Assembly (NCBI RefSeq): GCF_009930815.1
Contig: NZ_CP022222.1
Span: forward strand, 2,336,501 to 2,400,500
Length of the DNA stretch: 64,000 nt
Reading direction: 5' to 3'
Source of the DNA: Bradyrhizobium sp. CCBAU 051011
GTDB lineage: Bacteria > Pseudomonadota > Alphaproteobacteria > Rhizobiales > Xanthobacteraceae
The notes beneath the pieces were generated by a model. The model did not search any database and had not been told where the DNA came from. It worked only from the letters and a program-made list of their open reading frames with translations. A program made the translations under genes and the position numbers. Below are positions 19,093-29,792 of the stretch, piece by piece (position 1 is the first letter of the stretch; every line of letters begins with the position of its first letter).

Positions 19093-19119
19093 GCGCTCGC
19101 TTATCTGTCTGCGACATCA

Positions 19120-19148
19120 GGCCCCGGTTTCAACCGGGGCCTTTTTGT
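19120..19148 (+). terminator. Rho-independent terminator of rpsA
   Basis: GGCCCCGGTT and AACCGGGGCC form a perfect 10-base stem with a TC loop, followed by TTTTTG. Starts 27 bases after the rpsA stop. Confidence 0.93.
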
Positions 19149-19160
19149 TTCCCTCTTCCC

Positions 19161-19246
19161 GTAGCCCGGATGTAGCGTAGCGAAATCCGGGGTCCTTGCC
19201 GCGGATGAACTTGCCCCGGATTGCGCTTCGCTCCATCCGGGCTACG
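19161..19246. repeat. Palindromic repeat, GTAGCCCGGATG family, copy 1
   Basis: Begins GTAGCCCGGATGTAGCGTAG and ends CTCCATCCGGGCTACG, so the ends are inverted copies that can form one long hairpin. Related copies occur at 27497-27619 and 55203-55292. This one lies just beyond the rpsA terminator. Confidence 0.88.
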
Positions 19247-19360
19247 ACGTGGACGGCAGGGGTCTTGTTTTCTTCATATTGCACCGCAATTGATGTAATC
19301 AGGTAAAGCTTCGCTAGCGCTGCAGATGCAAAACGACCGGGATATTTCAGGAGAAATTCG

Positions 19361-20341
19361 ATGTCGCTCGATTCGGACGTGATCGTCGATCGCCGCAGGA
19401 TCCGCCGGAAGCTGACATTCTGGCGCGTCGTGGCCAGCCTGGTTGCAATCGCCGCGATCGTCACCGTCGGCGTGCTCGCGACCAGGAGCGGTCCGGCTGC
19501 GCTGACGGCGTCGGGATCGATCGCGCGTGTCAATATCGAGGGGCTGATCCGCAGCGACCAGCAGCGCGTCGAGGCGCTGGAGCGGCTGGAGAAATCGAGC
19601 CACGTGGCCGTTATCGTGCATATCAATTCGCCGGGCGGCACCACGGCCGGCTCCGAACAGCTCTATGATTCCCTGGTGCGGCTGAAGGCCAAGAAGCCGC
19701 TGGTCGTGGTGGTCGAAGGGCTGGCCGCGTCGGGCGGTTACATCACGGCGCTCGCCGCCGATCATATCGTTGCTCGCCAGAGCTCGCTGGTCGGTTCGAT
19801 CGGCGTGCTGTTTCAATTTCCGAATTTCACCGAGCTGATGAAGACCGTGGGCGTCAAGGTCGAGGAAGTGAAATCCTCGCCGTTAAAGGCTGCGCCCAAC
19901 GGTTTCGAGCCGACCAGCCCGGAGGCCCGCGCCGCGCTCGATGCGCTGGTGAAGGATTCCTATGCCTGGTTCCGTGGCCTGGTGAAGGATCGGCGCGGCA
20001 TGGATGAGGCGCTGCTCGAAAAGGTCGCCGATGGCCGCGTCTTCACCGGCCGCCAGGCGGTCGAATTGAAGCTGGTCGATCAACTCGGCGACGAAAAATC
20101 AGCCGTTGCGTGGCTGGTGGCCGAAAAGAAGATCAAAAGCGACCTGCCGGTGCGCGACTTCAAGCTCACCCCGCAGTTCGGCGACCTGACTTTCCTGCGC
20201 GCGGCAGCTTCCATCGCATTCGATGCGCTCGGATTGAGTTCCATCGCGCGCCAGATCGAGCAGGCCGGCGTTGCACAAGCGGTGGATCAGCTCAGTCTCG
20301 ACGGCATGCTGGCGTTGTGGCGCCCTGCAGCCGCCAATTGA
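19361..20341 (+). CDS. sppA: Signal peptide peptidase SppA (short form)
   Basis: 326 residues, one protease domain, the short form common outside enterobacteria. Serine protease of the inner membrane that degrades leftover signal peptides and some membrane proteins. An N-terminal anchor lies at about residues 20-41 (WRVVASLVAIAAIVTVGVLA). The nucleophile is Ser124 (GLAASGGYITA) and the general base Lys176 (KSSPLKAAPNG), a Ser/Lys dyad. AGGAG precedes the ATG. It is followed by ihfB. Confidence 0.95.
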   Translation: MSLDSDVIVDRRRIRRKLTFWRVVASLVAIAAIVTVGVLATRSGPAALTASGSIARVNIEGLIRSDQQRVEALERLEKSSHVAVIVHINSPGGTTAGSEQLYDSLVRLKAKKPLVVVVEGLAASGGYITALAADHIVARQSSLVGSIGVLFQFPNFTELMKTVGVKVEEVKSSPLKAAPNGFEPTSPEARAALDALVKDSYAWFRGLVKDRRGMDEALLEKVADGRVFTGRQAVELKLVDQLGDEKSAVAWLVAEKKIKSDLPVRDFKLTPQFGDLTFLRAAASIAFDALGLSSIARQIEQAGVAQAVDQLSLDGMLALWRPAAAN

Positions 20342-20512
20342 ACCGCAGCGGCTGCTCTTCGCCACGTTCTCCCGCACCGCGGGTGTTGTCACAAACCCCT
20401 TCCGGGCGGCTGGGCATGCCATATCGCGTTGCCCAAAAGTGATTTAGCGTCTTGACAGTTCAAGGTATTTTCACGGAAATGGATATCCGCACGATCCCGG
20501 ATCCCAACTTCG

Positions 20513-20818
20513 ATGATCAAATCCGAACTTGTTCAGCGCATCGCCGAGCACAACCCGCACCTCTACCAGCGGGATGTGGAGAACATTGTGAACGCGATCC
20601 TCGATGAGATCGTCGCGGCTCTAGCACGCGGCGACCGTGTCGAGCTGCGCGGCTTCGGCGCTTTTTCAGTCAAGCATCGCCCGGCGCGCGCAGGCCGCAA
20701 TCCACGCACCGGCGCGCATGTGCCGGTCGACCAGAAGAGCGTCCCCTTCTTCAAAACGGGGAAGGAAATGCGCGAGCGGCTGAACCGCGACGACAGCTCG
20801 CCCGAGGCCGGCGCGTAA
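20513..20818 (+). CDS. ihfB: Integration host factor beta subunit
   Basis: 101 residues, usual length. IHF-beta pairs with IHF-alpha to bend DNA sharply at specific sites, helping sigma-54 promoters, recombination and replication. Motifs: [40 protein letters not shown], and the beta-arm [12 protein letters not shown] with the intercalating proline. TTGACA at 20453-20458 upstream could be a -35 element, but the matching -10 is weak. Confidence 0.97.
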   Translation: MIKSELVQRIAEHNPHLYQRDVENIVNAILDEIVAALARGDRVELRGFGAFSVKHRPARAGRNPRTGAHVPVDQKSVPFFKTGKEMRERLNRDDSSPEAGA

Positions 20819-20897
20819 AGCTTTTCCGGGCTTTGACTGGATGTAGCCGTGTTGCGGGGCTCGTACCCGCCTTTCTCCATCATATCGAGAGATGGTC

Positions 20898-21290
20898 ATG
20901 CGAAAGTTCTTCACGGCGCTGGTCGTCATTCCCCTGGGGCTGATCTTCATCGTCTTTGCGGTCGCCAACCGCCATTTCGTGACGGTGTCGTTCGATCCTT
21001 TCAATGCGGCCGATCCGGCGATCGCGGTGAGCATGCCGCTGTTTGCCGTGATCATTACGGTGGCCATTCTGGGGGTCGTGGCCGGCGGCATGGCGACCTG
21101 GTTCCGCCAGCGGCACTGGCGCCGGGCGGCGCGCCACCATGAGGCGGATGCCCGTCGTGCCAGGGCGGAAACGGCCGATTTGCGGGCTGCGGCGGCGGTG
21201 TCCCGGGGCGATCAGCAGCGGCTTCCGGCGCCCTCTAGTTACGGATTCTATGGGGCCGCCGGGCGAGACAAGCAGGGCGCGACGTTGTAG
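20898..21290 (+). CDS. lapA: LapA-domain (DUF1049) membrane protein
   Basis: 130 residues from the ATG at 20898, which has GAGAG six bases upstream; an ATG at 20892 is also possible. Two membrane helices (FTALVVIPLGLIFIVFAVAN and MPLFAVIITVAILGVVAGGM) are separated by RHFVTVSFDPFNAADPAIAV, the LapA domain pattern, and followed by a basic cytoplasmic tail rich in Arg and Ala. In E. coli, LapA works with LapB in lipopolysaccharide assembly control; no lapB is nearby here. ihfB-lapA-trpF is a frequent rhizobial order. Confidence 0.85.
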   Translation: MRKFFTALVVIPLGLIFIVFAVANRHFVTVSFDPFNAADPAIAVSMPLFAVIITVAILGVVAGGMATWFRQRHWRRAARHHEADARRARAETADLRAAAAVSRGDQQRLPAPSSYGFYGAAGRDKQGATL

Positions 21291-21353
21291 AACCCGCCCC
21301 GTCAGCCCCGGTTCCAGCCGGTTACGGGGCTCGAACTAGGCGCCCGAGAAACC

Positions 21354-22009
21354 ATGTCCCTGCTCGTCAAAATTTGCGGCCTGTCCACGCGCGAGACGCT
21401 CGAGGTGGCGCTTGAAGCGGGCGCCGACATGGTGGGGTTCGTGTTCTTTCCGCGGTCGCCGCGCCATCTCAGCCTCGAGACCGCGCGGGAACTCGGCAGG
21501 CAGGCCAAGGGCCGCGCCGCCAAAGTGGCGCTATCGGTCGATGCCGACGATGCGACGCTGGAAAACGTCGTCGAGACGCTGCGGCCGGATCTCCTGCAAC
21601 TGCACGGCAAGGAAACTATCGCGCGGGTGCGCGACATCAAGGCGAAGTTTTCGCTCCCGGTGATGAAGGTGATCGCGGTCGAAACGTCGGCCGATCTCGC
21701 CGCGCTGCCGGGCTATGCCGGCGTGGCCGATCGCATCCTGTTCGATGCCCGCGCGCCGAAGGACGCCACGCGGCCCGGCGGGCTGGGCGCGGTGTTCGAT
21801 TGGCACGTGCTGGAAAAGCTCGACCTCCAACTGCCGTTCATGGTCTCGGGCGGGCTTTCCGCCGCCAACGTGGCAGAGGCGGTCCGCGTCACCCGCGCCG
21901 GCGGCTTCGATGTGTCCTCCGGCGTCGAAAGCTCGCCCGGCGTCAAGGATCCCGAGCTGATCCGCAATTTCATTCGCGCCGCGCGCGCCAGCGAAGAACT
22001 GATGGTCCG

Positions 22010-22013
<4 letters not shown>
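21354..22013 (+). CDS. trpF: Phosphoribosylanthranilate isomerase
   Basis: 219 residues. Isomerises PRA to CdRP, the third step of tryptophan synthesis. TIM barrel starting [20 protein letters not shown], with Cys8 as general base and the Asp in [11 protein letters not shown] as general acid. The phosphate site is near [12 protein letters not shown] and [15 protein letters not shown]. The stop overlaps the trpB start (ATGA), so the two are translationally coupled. Confidence 0.97.
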
Positions 22014-23223
<1,210 letters not shown>

Positions 23224-23227
<4 letters not shown>

Positions 23228-24060
23228 CTACCCGTATCGACGCACGCTTTGCCGAGCTCGCAAAAGAAGGCCGCTCGGCTTTCGTAACCTTCCTGATGGC
23301 CGGCGATCCCGATCCCGCGACTTCGCTCGACATCATCAAGGCGCTGCCCAAGGCCGGCGCCGACATCATCGAGATCGGCATGCCCTTCACCGATCCGATG
23401 GCGGACGGTCCGTCGATCCAGGCTGCGGGCCTGCGCGCGCTCAAGGGCGGCATGACCCTACGGAAGACGCTCGAGATGGTGCGCGGCTTCCGCAAGGAGG
23501 ACAGCACCACGCCGCTGGTGCTGATGGGCTATTACAATCCGATCTACATTTACGGGGTCGACAAGTTCCTCGCCGATGCCAAGACCGCCGGCGTCGATGG
23601 CCTCATCATCGTCGACCTGCCGCCGGAGGAGGACGATGAGCTCTGCATTCCCGCGCTGAAGGCCGGTCTCAACTTCATCCGCCTCGCAACGCCTACCACC
23701 GACGACAAGCGTCTGCCCGCCGTGCTCGCGAACACCTCCGGCTTTGTCTACTATGTCTCGATCACCGGGATCACCGGCGCTGCCGCGGCCGATTCGAAGG
23801 CCGTCGGCGATGCAGTCGCCCGTATCAAGCGCCACACCAAGCTTCCGGTCTGCGTCGGCTTCGGCATCCGCACCCCGCAGGCGGCGCGCGCGATTGCCGA
23901 GAAGGCCAATGGCGCCGTGGTCGGCACCGCCCTGGTCGATGCGTTGCGCGACAGCCTCGACACGCAGGGGCAGGCGACCAGCAAGACGGTGGCCGCGGTG
24001 GCCGATCTGGTGGCGTCGCTGGCACAGGGCGTCCGGGGTGCCAAGCAGGCTGCGGAATAA
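23224..24060 (+). CDS. trpA: Tryptophan synthase alpha chain
   Basis: 278 residues, GTG start overlapping the trpB stop. Cleaves indole-3-glycerol phosphate to indole, which tunnels to TrpB. Catalytic Glu50 ([19 protein letters not shown]) and Asp61 are present, and the phosphate-binding segment is [12 protein letters not shown]. It ends the trpFBA run; 156 bases with a palindromic repeat precede accD. Confidence 0.98.
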
Positions 24061-24085
24061 GCCACAATTTGCGTGGAAATAGGCG

Positions 24086-24133
24086 GGCATGATCCGGAAA
24101 AGTGGAGACCGGTTTTCCGAAAAAGATCATGCC
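24086..24133. repeat. 48-base palindromic repeat (GGCATGATC type) between trpA and accD
   Basis: Outer arms GGCATGATC and GATCATGCC are perfect; inner arms CGGAAAA and TTTTCCG also pair. The pattern GCATGATCCGGAAAA with GGTTTTCCG is a well-known dispersed repeat in Rhizobiales. It may modulate read-through from trpA into accD. Confidence 0.88.
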
Positions 24134-24216
24134 AAACTAGGAGGCAGCGGCTTGCCGGGTCCAGGCCAGGCCGCCATATATTCCAGTCAATGCGTTAACC
24201 GCATTCGGAGCGAAAC

Positions 24217-25158
24217 ATGAATTGGCTCACCAACGTCGTCCGGCCGAAGATCCGCAACATCCTGCGGCGCGAGACGCCGGAGAATTTGTGGATCAAGTGC
24301 CCCGATTCCGGACAGCTCGTGTTCTACAAGGACGTCGAGGCCAACCAGTTCGTCATCCCCGGCTCGAACTACCACATGCGCATGGGCGCGGTGGCGCGGC
24401 TGAAGTCGATCTTCGACAACGAGACCTGGTACGACATCGCGCTGCCCGAAGTGACGGCCGATCCGCTCAAGTTTCGCGATGAGCGCAAATATGTCGACCG
24501 CATCAAGGATGCCCGCGCCAAGACCGGGCTGAACGACGCCATCAAGGTCGGCTACGGCAAGCTGGAAGGCGCCGGCGTCGTCATCGCGGTGCAGGATTTC
24601 GATTTCATGGGCGGCTCGCTCGGCATGGCCGCGGGCGAAGCGATCGTGCGCGGGCTCGAACTCGCGCTCGAAAAGAAATCGCCCTTCATCATGTTCGCCG
24701 CCTCCGGCGGCGCGCGCATGCAGGAAGGCATCCTGTCGCTGATGCAGATGCCGCGTACGACTGTCGGCGTGCAGATGCTGCGCGAAGCGAAGCTGCCCTA
24801 CATCGTGGTGCTGACCAATCCGACCACCGGCGGCGTTACCGCGTCCTATGCCATGTTGGGAGACGTCCATATTGCCGAGCCGGGCGCGCTGATCGGCTTC
24901 GCCGGCGCGCGCGTGATCGAGCAGACCATCCGCGAGAAGCTGCCGGAAGGATTCCAGCGCGCCGAATATCTGCTCGACCACGGCATGATCGACATGGTGG
25001 TGCATCGTCACGAGATGCGTCCGACGCTGGCGCGGCTGTGCCGGATCCTGACCAAATCGCCGCCGCTTGAAACAGCCTCCAAGCCTTCGCCGCAGGTCAC
25101 GGACCCCGCCCAGATCGTCTCGACGCCGGAAGCCGTGCCGGCCGCGCCCCACGCGTGA
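24217..25158 (+). CDS. accD: Acetyl-CoA carboxylase carboxyltransferase beta subunit
   Basis: 313 residues; GGAG before the ATG. With AccA it transfers the carboxyl group from biotin to acetyl-CoA, giving malonyl-CoA for fatty-acid synthesis. Crotonase-fold motifs [33 protein letters not shown] and [18 protein letters not shown] are intact. The N-terminal zinc ribbon is degenerate: Cys28 remains, but the other three metal positions are Ser31, Ile47 and Ser50. A Pro/Ala-rich tail ends the protein. The stop overlaps the folC start. Confidence 0.97.
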   Translation: MNWLTNVVRPKIRNILRRETPENLWIKCPDSGQLVFYKDVEANQFVIPGSNYHMRMGAVARLKSIFDNETWYDIALPEVTADPLKFRDERKYVDRIKDARAKTGLNDAIKVGYGKLEGAGVVIAVQDFDFMGGSLGMAAGEAIVRGLELALEKKSPFIMFAASGGARMQEGILSLMQMPRTTVGVQMLREAKLPYIVVLTNPTTGGVTASYAMLGDVHIAEPGALIGFAGARVIEQTIREKLPEGFQRAEYLLDHGMIDMVVHRHEMRPTLARLCRILTKSPPLETASKPSPQVTDPAQIVSTPEAVPAAPHA

Positions 25159-26495
25159 ACCTGCCGGCCGCCAATCCTCAGCCGCTCGGTGAGTTGATCG
25201 CGCGGCTGTCTGCGCTGCATCCAAAGCGCATCGATCTCAGCCTCGATCGCATGCACCGCCTGCTGGCGCGGCTTGATCATCCCGAGCGGACGCTGCCGCC
25301 GGTGATCCATATCGCCGGCACCAATGGCAAGGGCTCCACGATCGCCTACTTGCGCGCGATCCTCGAAGCCGCAGGGCTACGCGTCCACGTCTTCACTTCA
25401 CCTTATCTCGTGCGGATCAACGAATGCTATCGCATCGGCGAGAGCGGCGGCGGACGGCTGGCCGATGATGCCGAGTTGCGCCGGGTGCTGGAGCATTGCG
25501 AACAGGTCAACGCAGGCGAGCCGGTCACGATTTTCGAGATGGAAACCGCGGCGGCGTTTTGCCTGTTCGCGGAGCATGACGCCGATGTCGTCTTGCTGGA
25601 AACCGGTCTCGGCGGAAGATTGGACGCCACCAACGTCATCGACCGGCCGGTCGCAACCGTCATCACGCCGGTCAGCATGGACCATACCGAGTTTCTCGGT
25701 AAATCCCTGACTGCTATTGCAGGTGAAAAGGCCGCCATCATCAAGCGCAGCGCGCCGGTGATTTGCGCGGAGCAGGGGGTGGAGGCGATGTCGGTAATCG
25801 AGGCGCAGGCCAATCGCATGCGCGCGCCGCTGCATGCGGCAGGCCAGCAATGGCATGTCGGCGTCGAGCGCGGACGGCTGGTCTATCAGGACGAGCGCGG
25901 CCTGATGGACCTTGCGGCGCCAAAACTGTTCGGCCGGCATCAGTTCGACAATGCCGGTCTTGCGATTGCGACGCTGCGGGCAATCGAGGCGTTCAGGATC
26001 GGGATGCCGGCATTCGAGGCCGGCATCGTTGGCGCTGAATGGCCGGCGCGGATGCAGCGGCTGGTCGCAGGCGCGCTGGTCGATCAGGGGCCGAAGGGCT
26101 GCGAGATCTGGCTCGACGGCGGACACAATGCCGAAGGCGGCCGTGTTGCTGCGGCGGCGCTCGGCGATCTCGAAGAGCGGGTGTCGCGGCCGCTGGTGGT
26201 GATCGCGGGCATGATGGCGAACAAGGATGTCGGCGCGTTCCTCGCCAATTTCGCAGGTCTCACGCGCCACATCATGGCGGTGCCGATTCCGGGCCGCGAC
26301 AACGCGATGCCGCCGGACCGGGTGGCGGATGCGGCCCGCGCGCTCGGCATGCGCGTGGAAAATGCTGCAAGCGTCGAAGCCGCGCTGCACGCACTCTCGC
26401 GTCTCGCCTATGAAGTGCCGCCGCGGATTCTGATTACCGGCTCGCTCTATCTTGCCGGCCATGTACTCGCGATCAACGGCACGCCACCAGGCTAG
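25155..26495 (+). CDS. folC: Folylpolyglutamate synthase / dihydrofolate synthase
   Basis: 446 residues, GTG start overlapping the accD stop (GTGA). Adds glutamates to dihydropteroate and folates. Mur-ligase fold: P-loop [19 protein letters not shown], the [15 protein letters not shown] loop, [17 protein letters not shown] and SMDHTEFLG, with the C-terminal domain starting near [15 protein letters not shown]. Last gene of the trpFBA-accD-folC unit, conserved in alphaproteobacteria; a hairpin follows. Confidence 0.96.
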   Translation: MNLPAANPQPLGELIARLSALHPKRIDLSLDRMHRLLARLDHPERTLPPVIHIAGTNGKGSTIAYLRAILEAAGLRVHVFTSPYLVRINECYRIGESGGGRLADDAELRRVLEHCEQVNAGEPVTIFEMETAAAFCLFAEHDADVVLLETGLGGRLDATNVIDRPVATVITPVSMDHTEFLGKSLTAIAGEKAAIIKRSAPVICAEQGVEAMSVIEAQANRMRAPLHAAGQQWHVGVERGRLVYQDERGLMDLAAPKLFGRHQFDNAGLAIATLRAIEAFRIGMPAFEAGIVGAEWPARMQRLVAGALVDQGPKGCEIWLDGGHNAEGGRVAAAALGDLEERVSRPLVVIAGMMANKDVGAFLANFAGLTRHIMAVPIPGRDNAMPPDRVADAARALGMRVENAASVEAALHALSRLAYEVPPRILITGSLYLAGHVLAINGTPPG

Positions 26496-26506
26496 AAATT
26501 AAATGA

Positions 26507-26528
26507 CCGCTGGAATTGCTTCCAGCGG
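26507..26528 (+). terminator. Hairpin 11 bases after folC
   Basis: Perfect nine-base arms CCGCTGGAA and TTCCAGCGG around TTGC, without a T run. It may be a Rho-independent-like or mRNA-stabilising structure. The remaining 210 bases before the next gene show nothing recognisable. Confidence 0.55.
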
Positions 26529-26738
26529 CCGCCCGGGAAGAAATAATTGATTGTTTATGGAATTCGCCAGCCCCGGTGTTTGCAAAGACTAACCAACGTG
26601 TCTGAAAGCCGCGAGTAGGAACCTGGGTTCCGCAATAGGAAACAAGGATAATGTTGCAGGCTGGTTTCACCCAAATGAGGTAGGTGGCCGCAGCATCGTT
26701 GTTGCATTGTGAGACAGAACAGCGGAGCTGTAATCGAT

Positions 26739-27479
26739 ATGCGTTTTGCCGTCATTGCCGATGTGCACGGAAACTATCTCGCGCTGGAAGCCGTGCTGGC
26801 CGACATCCGCGCGCAGGGCATCAAGGAAATCGTCAATCTCGGCGACATGGCAAGCGGCCCGCTCGACGCGCGGCGCACCATGGACGCGTTGATGGCGCTC
26901 GATGCCGTTCACGTGCTCGGCAATCATGATCGCTATCTGATCGATCGACCGCCGGAGAAGATGGGATCATGGGACCGCCCGGCCCATGCGCAACTCGATA
27001 AGCGCCATCTCGATTGGTTTCGCGCCGTGCCGAAGACATCAGTGTTTCGCGATCAGGTCTTTCTGTGTCACGCCACGCCCCAGCACGATGAGATCTATTG
27101 GCTGGAAAAGGTTTTGCCCGACGGCACGGTGCGGATGTCATCGCTGGATGAGATCGAGCAGCATGCGCTTGGCATCCCGCAATCCCTCATCCTCTGCGCG
27201 CACACCCACATTGCGCGCGCGGTCAGGCTTCGCGATGGCCGGTTGATCGTCAATCCCGGCAGCGTCGGCTCACCCGGCTATCGCGACGTCCATCCCTTTC
27301 CGCATGTCATCGAAGCCGGCACACCGGATGCGCGCTACGCGATCCTCGAACGCACCGATGGCGTCTGGCGCGTGACGTTTCGGCATGTGCCGTATGATCA
27401 CGAGGCGATGGCGGCTCTGGCGCGGCGGAATGGTCAGGCCGAACTCGCGTCAGCGCTGGCGACGGGATGGATCGGATAG
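26739..27479 (+). CDS. Metallophosphoesterase, YfcE/MJ0936-like family
   Basis: 246 residues from the ATG at 26739 (MRFAVIADVHGNYLALEAVL), with GGAG upstream; a GTG 30 bases earlier is less likely. Calcineurin-type phosphoesterase with all metal motifs: IADVHGN, NLGDMASG, LGNHDRY, CHATPQHDE, and CAHTHIARAV followed by IVNPGSVGSPG. Relatives hydrolyse phosphodiesters or phosphoproteins with low specificity, so the substrate is unknown. It is isolated; convergent with a DUF2231 gene. Confidence 0.9.
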   Translation: MRFAVIADVHGNYLALEAVLADIRAQGIKEIVNLGDMASGPLDARRTMDALMALDAVHVLGNHDRYLIDRPPEKMGSWDRPAHAQLDKRHLDWFRAVPKTSVFRDQVFLCHATPQHDEIYWLEKVLPDGTVRMSSLDEIEQHALGIPQSLILCAHTHIARAVRLRDGRLIVNPGSVGSPGYRDVHPFPHVIEAGTPDARYAILERTDGVWRVTFRHVPYDHEAMAALARRNGQAELASALATGWIG

Positions 27480-27496
27480 CCGACGCCCGTAGCCCT

Positions 27497-27619
27497 GTAG
27501 CCCGGATGGAGCGAAGCGCAATCCGGGGCAACTCCATCAATGAGCGAAACATCCCGGGTTACGCGGAGCCTGTCATCGGGCGCGCATTCGCGCGACCCGT
27601 TGGCTTCACTCGGGCTACG
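27497..27619. repeat. Palindromic repeat, GTAGCCCGGATG family, copy 2 (expanded centre)
   Basis: Starts GTAGCCCGGATGGAGCGAAG and ends CACTCGGGCTACG. The centre is longer than in the other copies and contains extra self-complementary runs such as GCGCGC. It lies between two convergent genes. Confidence 0.8.
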
Positions 27620-27628
27620 TGGTTTCGA

Positions 27629-28090
27629 TCAACGCGGCTGATCGGCGACGTCGGACACACCGACATGGTCGCGATAGACCATCTCCCAGCCTTTCCAGCC
27701 GGTGAAGAGCAGGATCAGCACGACGACGAACGACAGCACCAGTCCGGTCGGGATGATGGCGGACGTGCCCTCGGTGTAGCGCGAATACCAGTTGTAAAGC
27801 TCGATCAGGACCGCAACGACATTGCCGCCGGCGTGCAGCCAGGCATCGTTGAGATTGCGGATGCGATCGTCTCCCATCAGGTCGATCACGCCGACGACGG
27901 CCGCGAGCGCGGCCATGATCAGGCCGATGCCGAGCAGCCAGAGCGATGCGGTGGCCCAGAACTCGTTCGAGGTTCGCCAGAACGCGATATCCGAAACAAA
28001 GGCCAGAACGAAGCAGGCGACCGGAAATGGAATGAGCATGGGATGGATTGGGTGACCGGCGATCTGCGCGGTCGATCTAGGGTTTGTCAT
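27629..28090 (-). CDS. DUF2231 integral membrane protein
   Basis: 153 residues from the ATG at 28090, which has GAGGAGG five bases upstream; an ATG at 28111 is less well placed. Starts MTNPRSTAQIAGHPIHPMLI, where the HPIHPM motif is a DUF2231 hallmark. Four hydrophobic helices follow (for example IPFPVACFVLAFVSDIAF and LSFVVVLILLFTGWKGWEMV). The histidines and membrane setting suggest a metal or haem role, but no function is established. Confidence 0.88.
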   Translation of the reverse strand: MTNPRSTAQIAGHPIHPMLIPFPVACFVLAFVSDIAFWRTSNEFWATASLWLLGIGLIMAALAAVVGVIDLMGDDRIRNLNDAWLHAGGNVVAVLIELYNWYSRYTEGTSAIIPTGLVLSFVVVLILLFTGWKGWEMVYRDHVGVSDVADQPR

Positions 28091-28221
28091 GAATGCCTCC
28101 TCAATGGGCAATAGGCATTGAACTACCTATCAGGAGGCGAGTTCCTGCGCTGTGGCGCAAAGGGCGCGGGACAGTGCGTCGCACAACCCTGCGCAACGCC
28201 CGCTTCACGACATAGGGCCGC

Positions 28222-29304
28222 TCACTTCAGCAGCTTCATCGGGTCGGCGGCCTTCTGCTTGAGCTGATCGAAGGTGCATTGCCGCGGCGCCTTGTCGGGC
28301 CGCCAGCGCTGGATGGAGGTGCCGTGGCGGAATCGCTCGCCGCTGAAATGATCGTAGCAGACCTCGATCACGAGTTTCGGCTTCAGGGGACACCACTGCG
28401 CCGAACGCTCGGTCGACCATCGGCTCGGGCCGCCCGGCGCGTTGCCGGTGAAGCCGGGAGCTGCGATCAGCGGCTCCAACCTTGCCGTCAGTGCCGGCTT
28501 GTCCGCCTGCTTGATGGCGGAGGTGAAGCCGACATGATGCAGGACTCCCTCGTCGTCGTAGAGACCAAGCAGCAGGGAGCCGACAACCCTGCGGTTCGCT
28601 AGTCTGTTGGTGGCGTAACGGAAGCCGCCGACCACGCAATCGGCGCTGCGGAATTTCTTGATCTTCTGCATGCCGTCGCGGTTGCCGGCCTGATAGGGCA
28701 GGTCGATGCGCTTGGCGATCACGCCGTCCGACCCGCCGCCGGATTGCTTCAGCCATTTTTGCGCGGTGGCATAGCTCGTGGTGACGGGCGACAGGCGAAA
28801 TGTCGGACTGGATTTGAACTGGGCCTTTGCAAAAGCCTCCAGTGCGGGGCGGCGCTCGCGCAGCGGCGAGGCGGCGAGTTTCTTGTCCGTCGCTGAGGCC
28901 AGCAGGTCGAATGCGAGAAACAGCGCCGGCGTTTCCTGGGAAAGCTTCTTGACGCGGCTTTCGGCGGGATGAATTCGCTGCAGCAGATCGTCGAACGAAA
29001 ACGCTTTGCCGCGTGGCACGACGATTTCACCGTCGAGCACAAAGGCGCTGGCTTTCAACGCCAGCGCGGCGCGAACCAGTTCGGGAAAATAGCGGGCGAG
29101 GTCCTCCCCCGACTTGGACCGGAGGTCGACCTTGTCGCCCTGGCGGGATAGCAGGCAGCGAAAGCCGTCCCATTTGGGCTCGTACTGCCATTCCGCGCCG
29201 CGCGGGATGACATCGACCGAGCGCGCTTCCATTGCCGCGAGCGGGGCGGAATTCCGGCGAGCCTTACCAGACGGCAGGCTCAGGGATTCTTCTACGCGAG
29301 ACAT
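28222..29304 (-). CDS. Stand-alone ATP-dependent DNA ligase (LigC/LigD-ligase type)
   Basis: 360 residues. Seals DNA nicks via a ligase-AMP intermediate. Motif I is EPKWDGFR with nucleophile Lys44; others are SAFVLDGEIVV (III region), GGSDGVIAKRIDLPYQ (IV) and KIKKFRSADCVVGGF (V). An OB-fold follows to the C-terminus. No Ku, polymerase or phosphoesterase domain is fused or nearby, so this is a single-function ligase; the homologues are auxiliary repair ligases beside NAD-dependent LigA. Confidence 0.93.
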   Translation of the reverse strand: MSRVEESLSLPSGKARRNSAPLAAMEARSVDVIPRGAEWQYEPKWDGFRCLLSRQGDKVDLRSKSGEDLARYFPELVRAALALKASAFVLDGEIVVPRGKAFSFDDLLQRIHPAESRVKKLSQETPALFLAFDLLASATDKKLAASPLRERRPALEAFAKAQFKSSPTFRLSPVTTSYATAQKWLKQSGGGSDGVIAKRIDLPYQAGNRDGMQKIKKFRSADCVVGGFRYATNRLANRRVVGSLLLGLYDDEGVLHHVGFTSAIKQADKPALTARLEPLIAAPGFTGNAPGGPSRWSTERSAQWCPLKPKLVIEVCYDHFSGERFRHGTSIQRWRPDKAPRQCTFDQLKQKAADPMKLLK

Positions 29305-29369
29305 GCCGTCTCAACGCAAACGGCCGGCTATTCGCCGGCCGTTGTCGGAAAAATTCTATAAAGAGACGA

Positions 29370-29690
29370 TCAGACCGCCGCGGTGATCCATTGCTGCAGC
29401 TTGGCCTTCGGCGCGGCGCCGACCTGACGGGAGGCCATCTCGCCGCCCTTGAAGATCATCAGGGTCGGGATCGACATCACGCCGTATTTCGAGGCCGTCT
29501 TCGGGCTCTCGTCGACGTTCAGCTTGACGATCTTGACCTTGTCGCCCATCGCGCCGGAAATCTCGTCGAGCGCAGGCGCGATCATGCGACAGGGGCCGCA
29601 CCATTCGGCCCAGAAATCGACGACCACCGGGCCGGTGGCCTTGAGCACTTCGGCTTCGAAATCGGCGTCAGAAACCTTGCCAACGGCCAT
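29370..29690 (-). CDS. trxA: Thioredoxin 1
   Basis: 106 residues. General disulfide reductase of the cytoplasm. Active site WCGPC at Cys31 and Cys34 ([18 protein letters not shown]), cis-proline region [16 protein letters not shown] precedes the ATG. It is downstream of addA on the same strand with a 102-base gap, as in many alphaproteobacteria (addB-addA-trxA). Confidence 0.97.
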   Translation of the reverse strand: MAVGKVSDADFEAEVLKATGPVVVDFWAEWCGPCRMIAPALDEISGAMGDKVKIVKLNVDESPKTASKYGVMSIPTLMIFKGGEMASRQVGAAPKAKLQQWITAAV

Positions 29691-29792
29691 CGGAATTACC
29701 TCTTCGGTTAGAAATTAAGGGGCGCGGTCAAGAATCGCGCCCTGGGATGATGTGGCAAACCTATGAACGCGATCCTGCCGGGTCAAGCGCGG

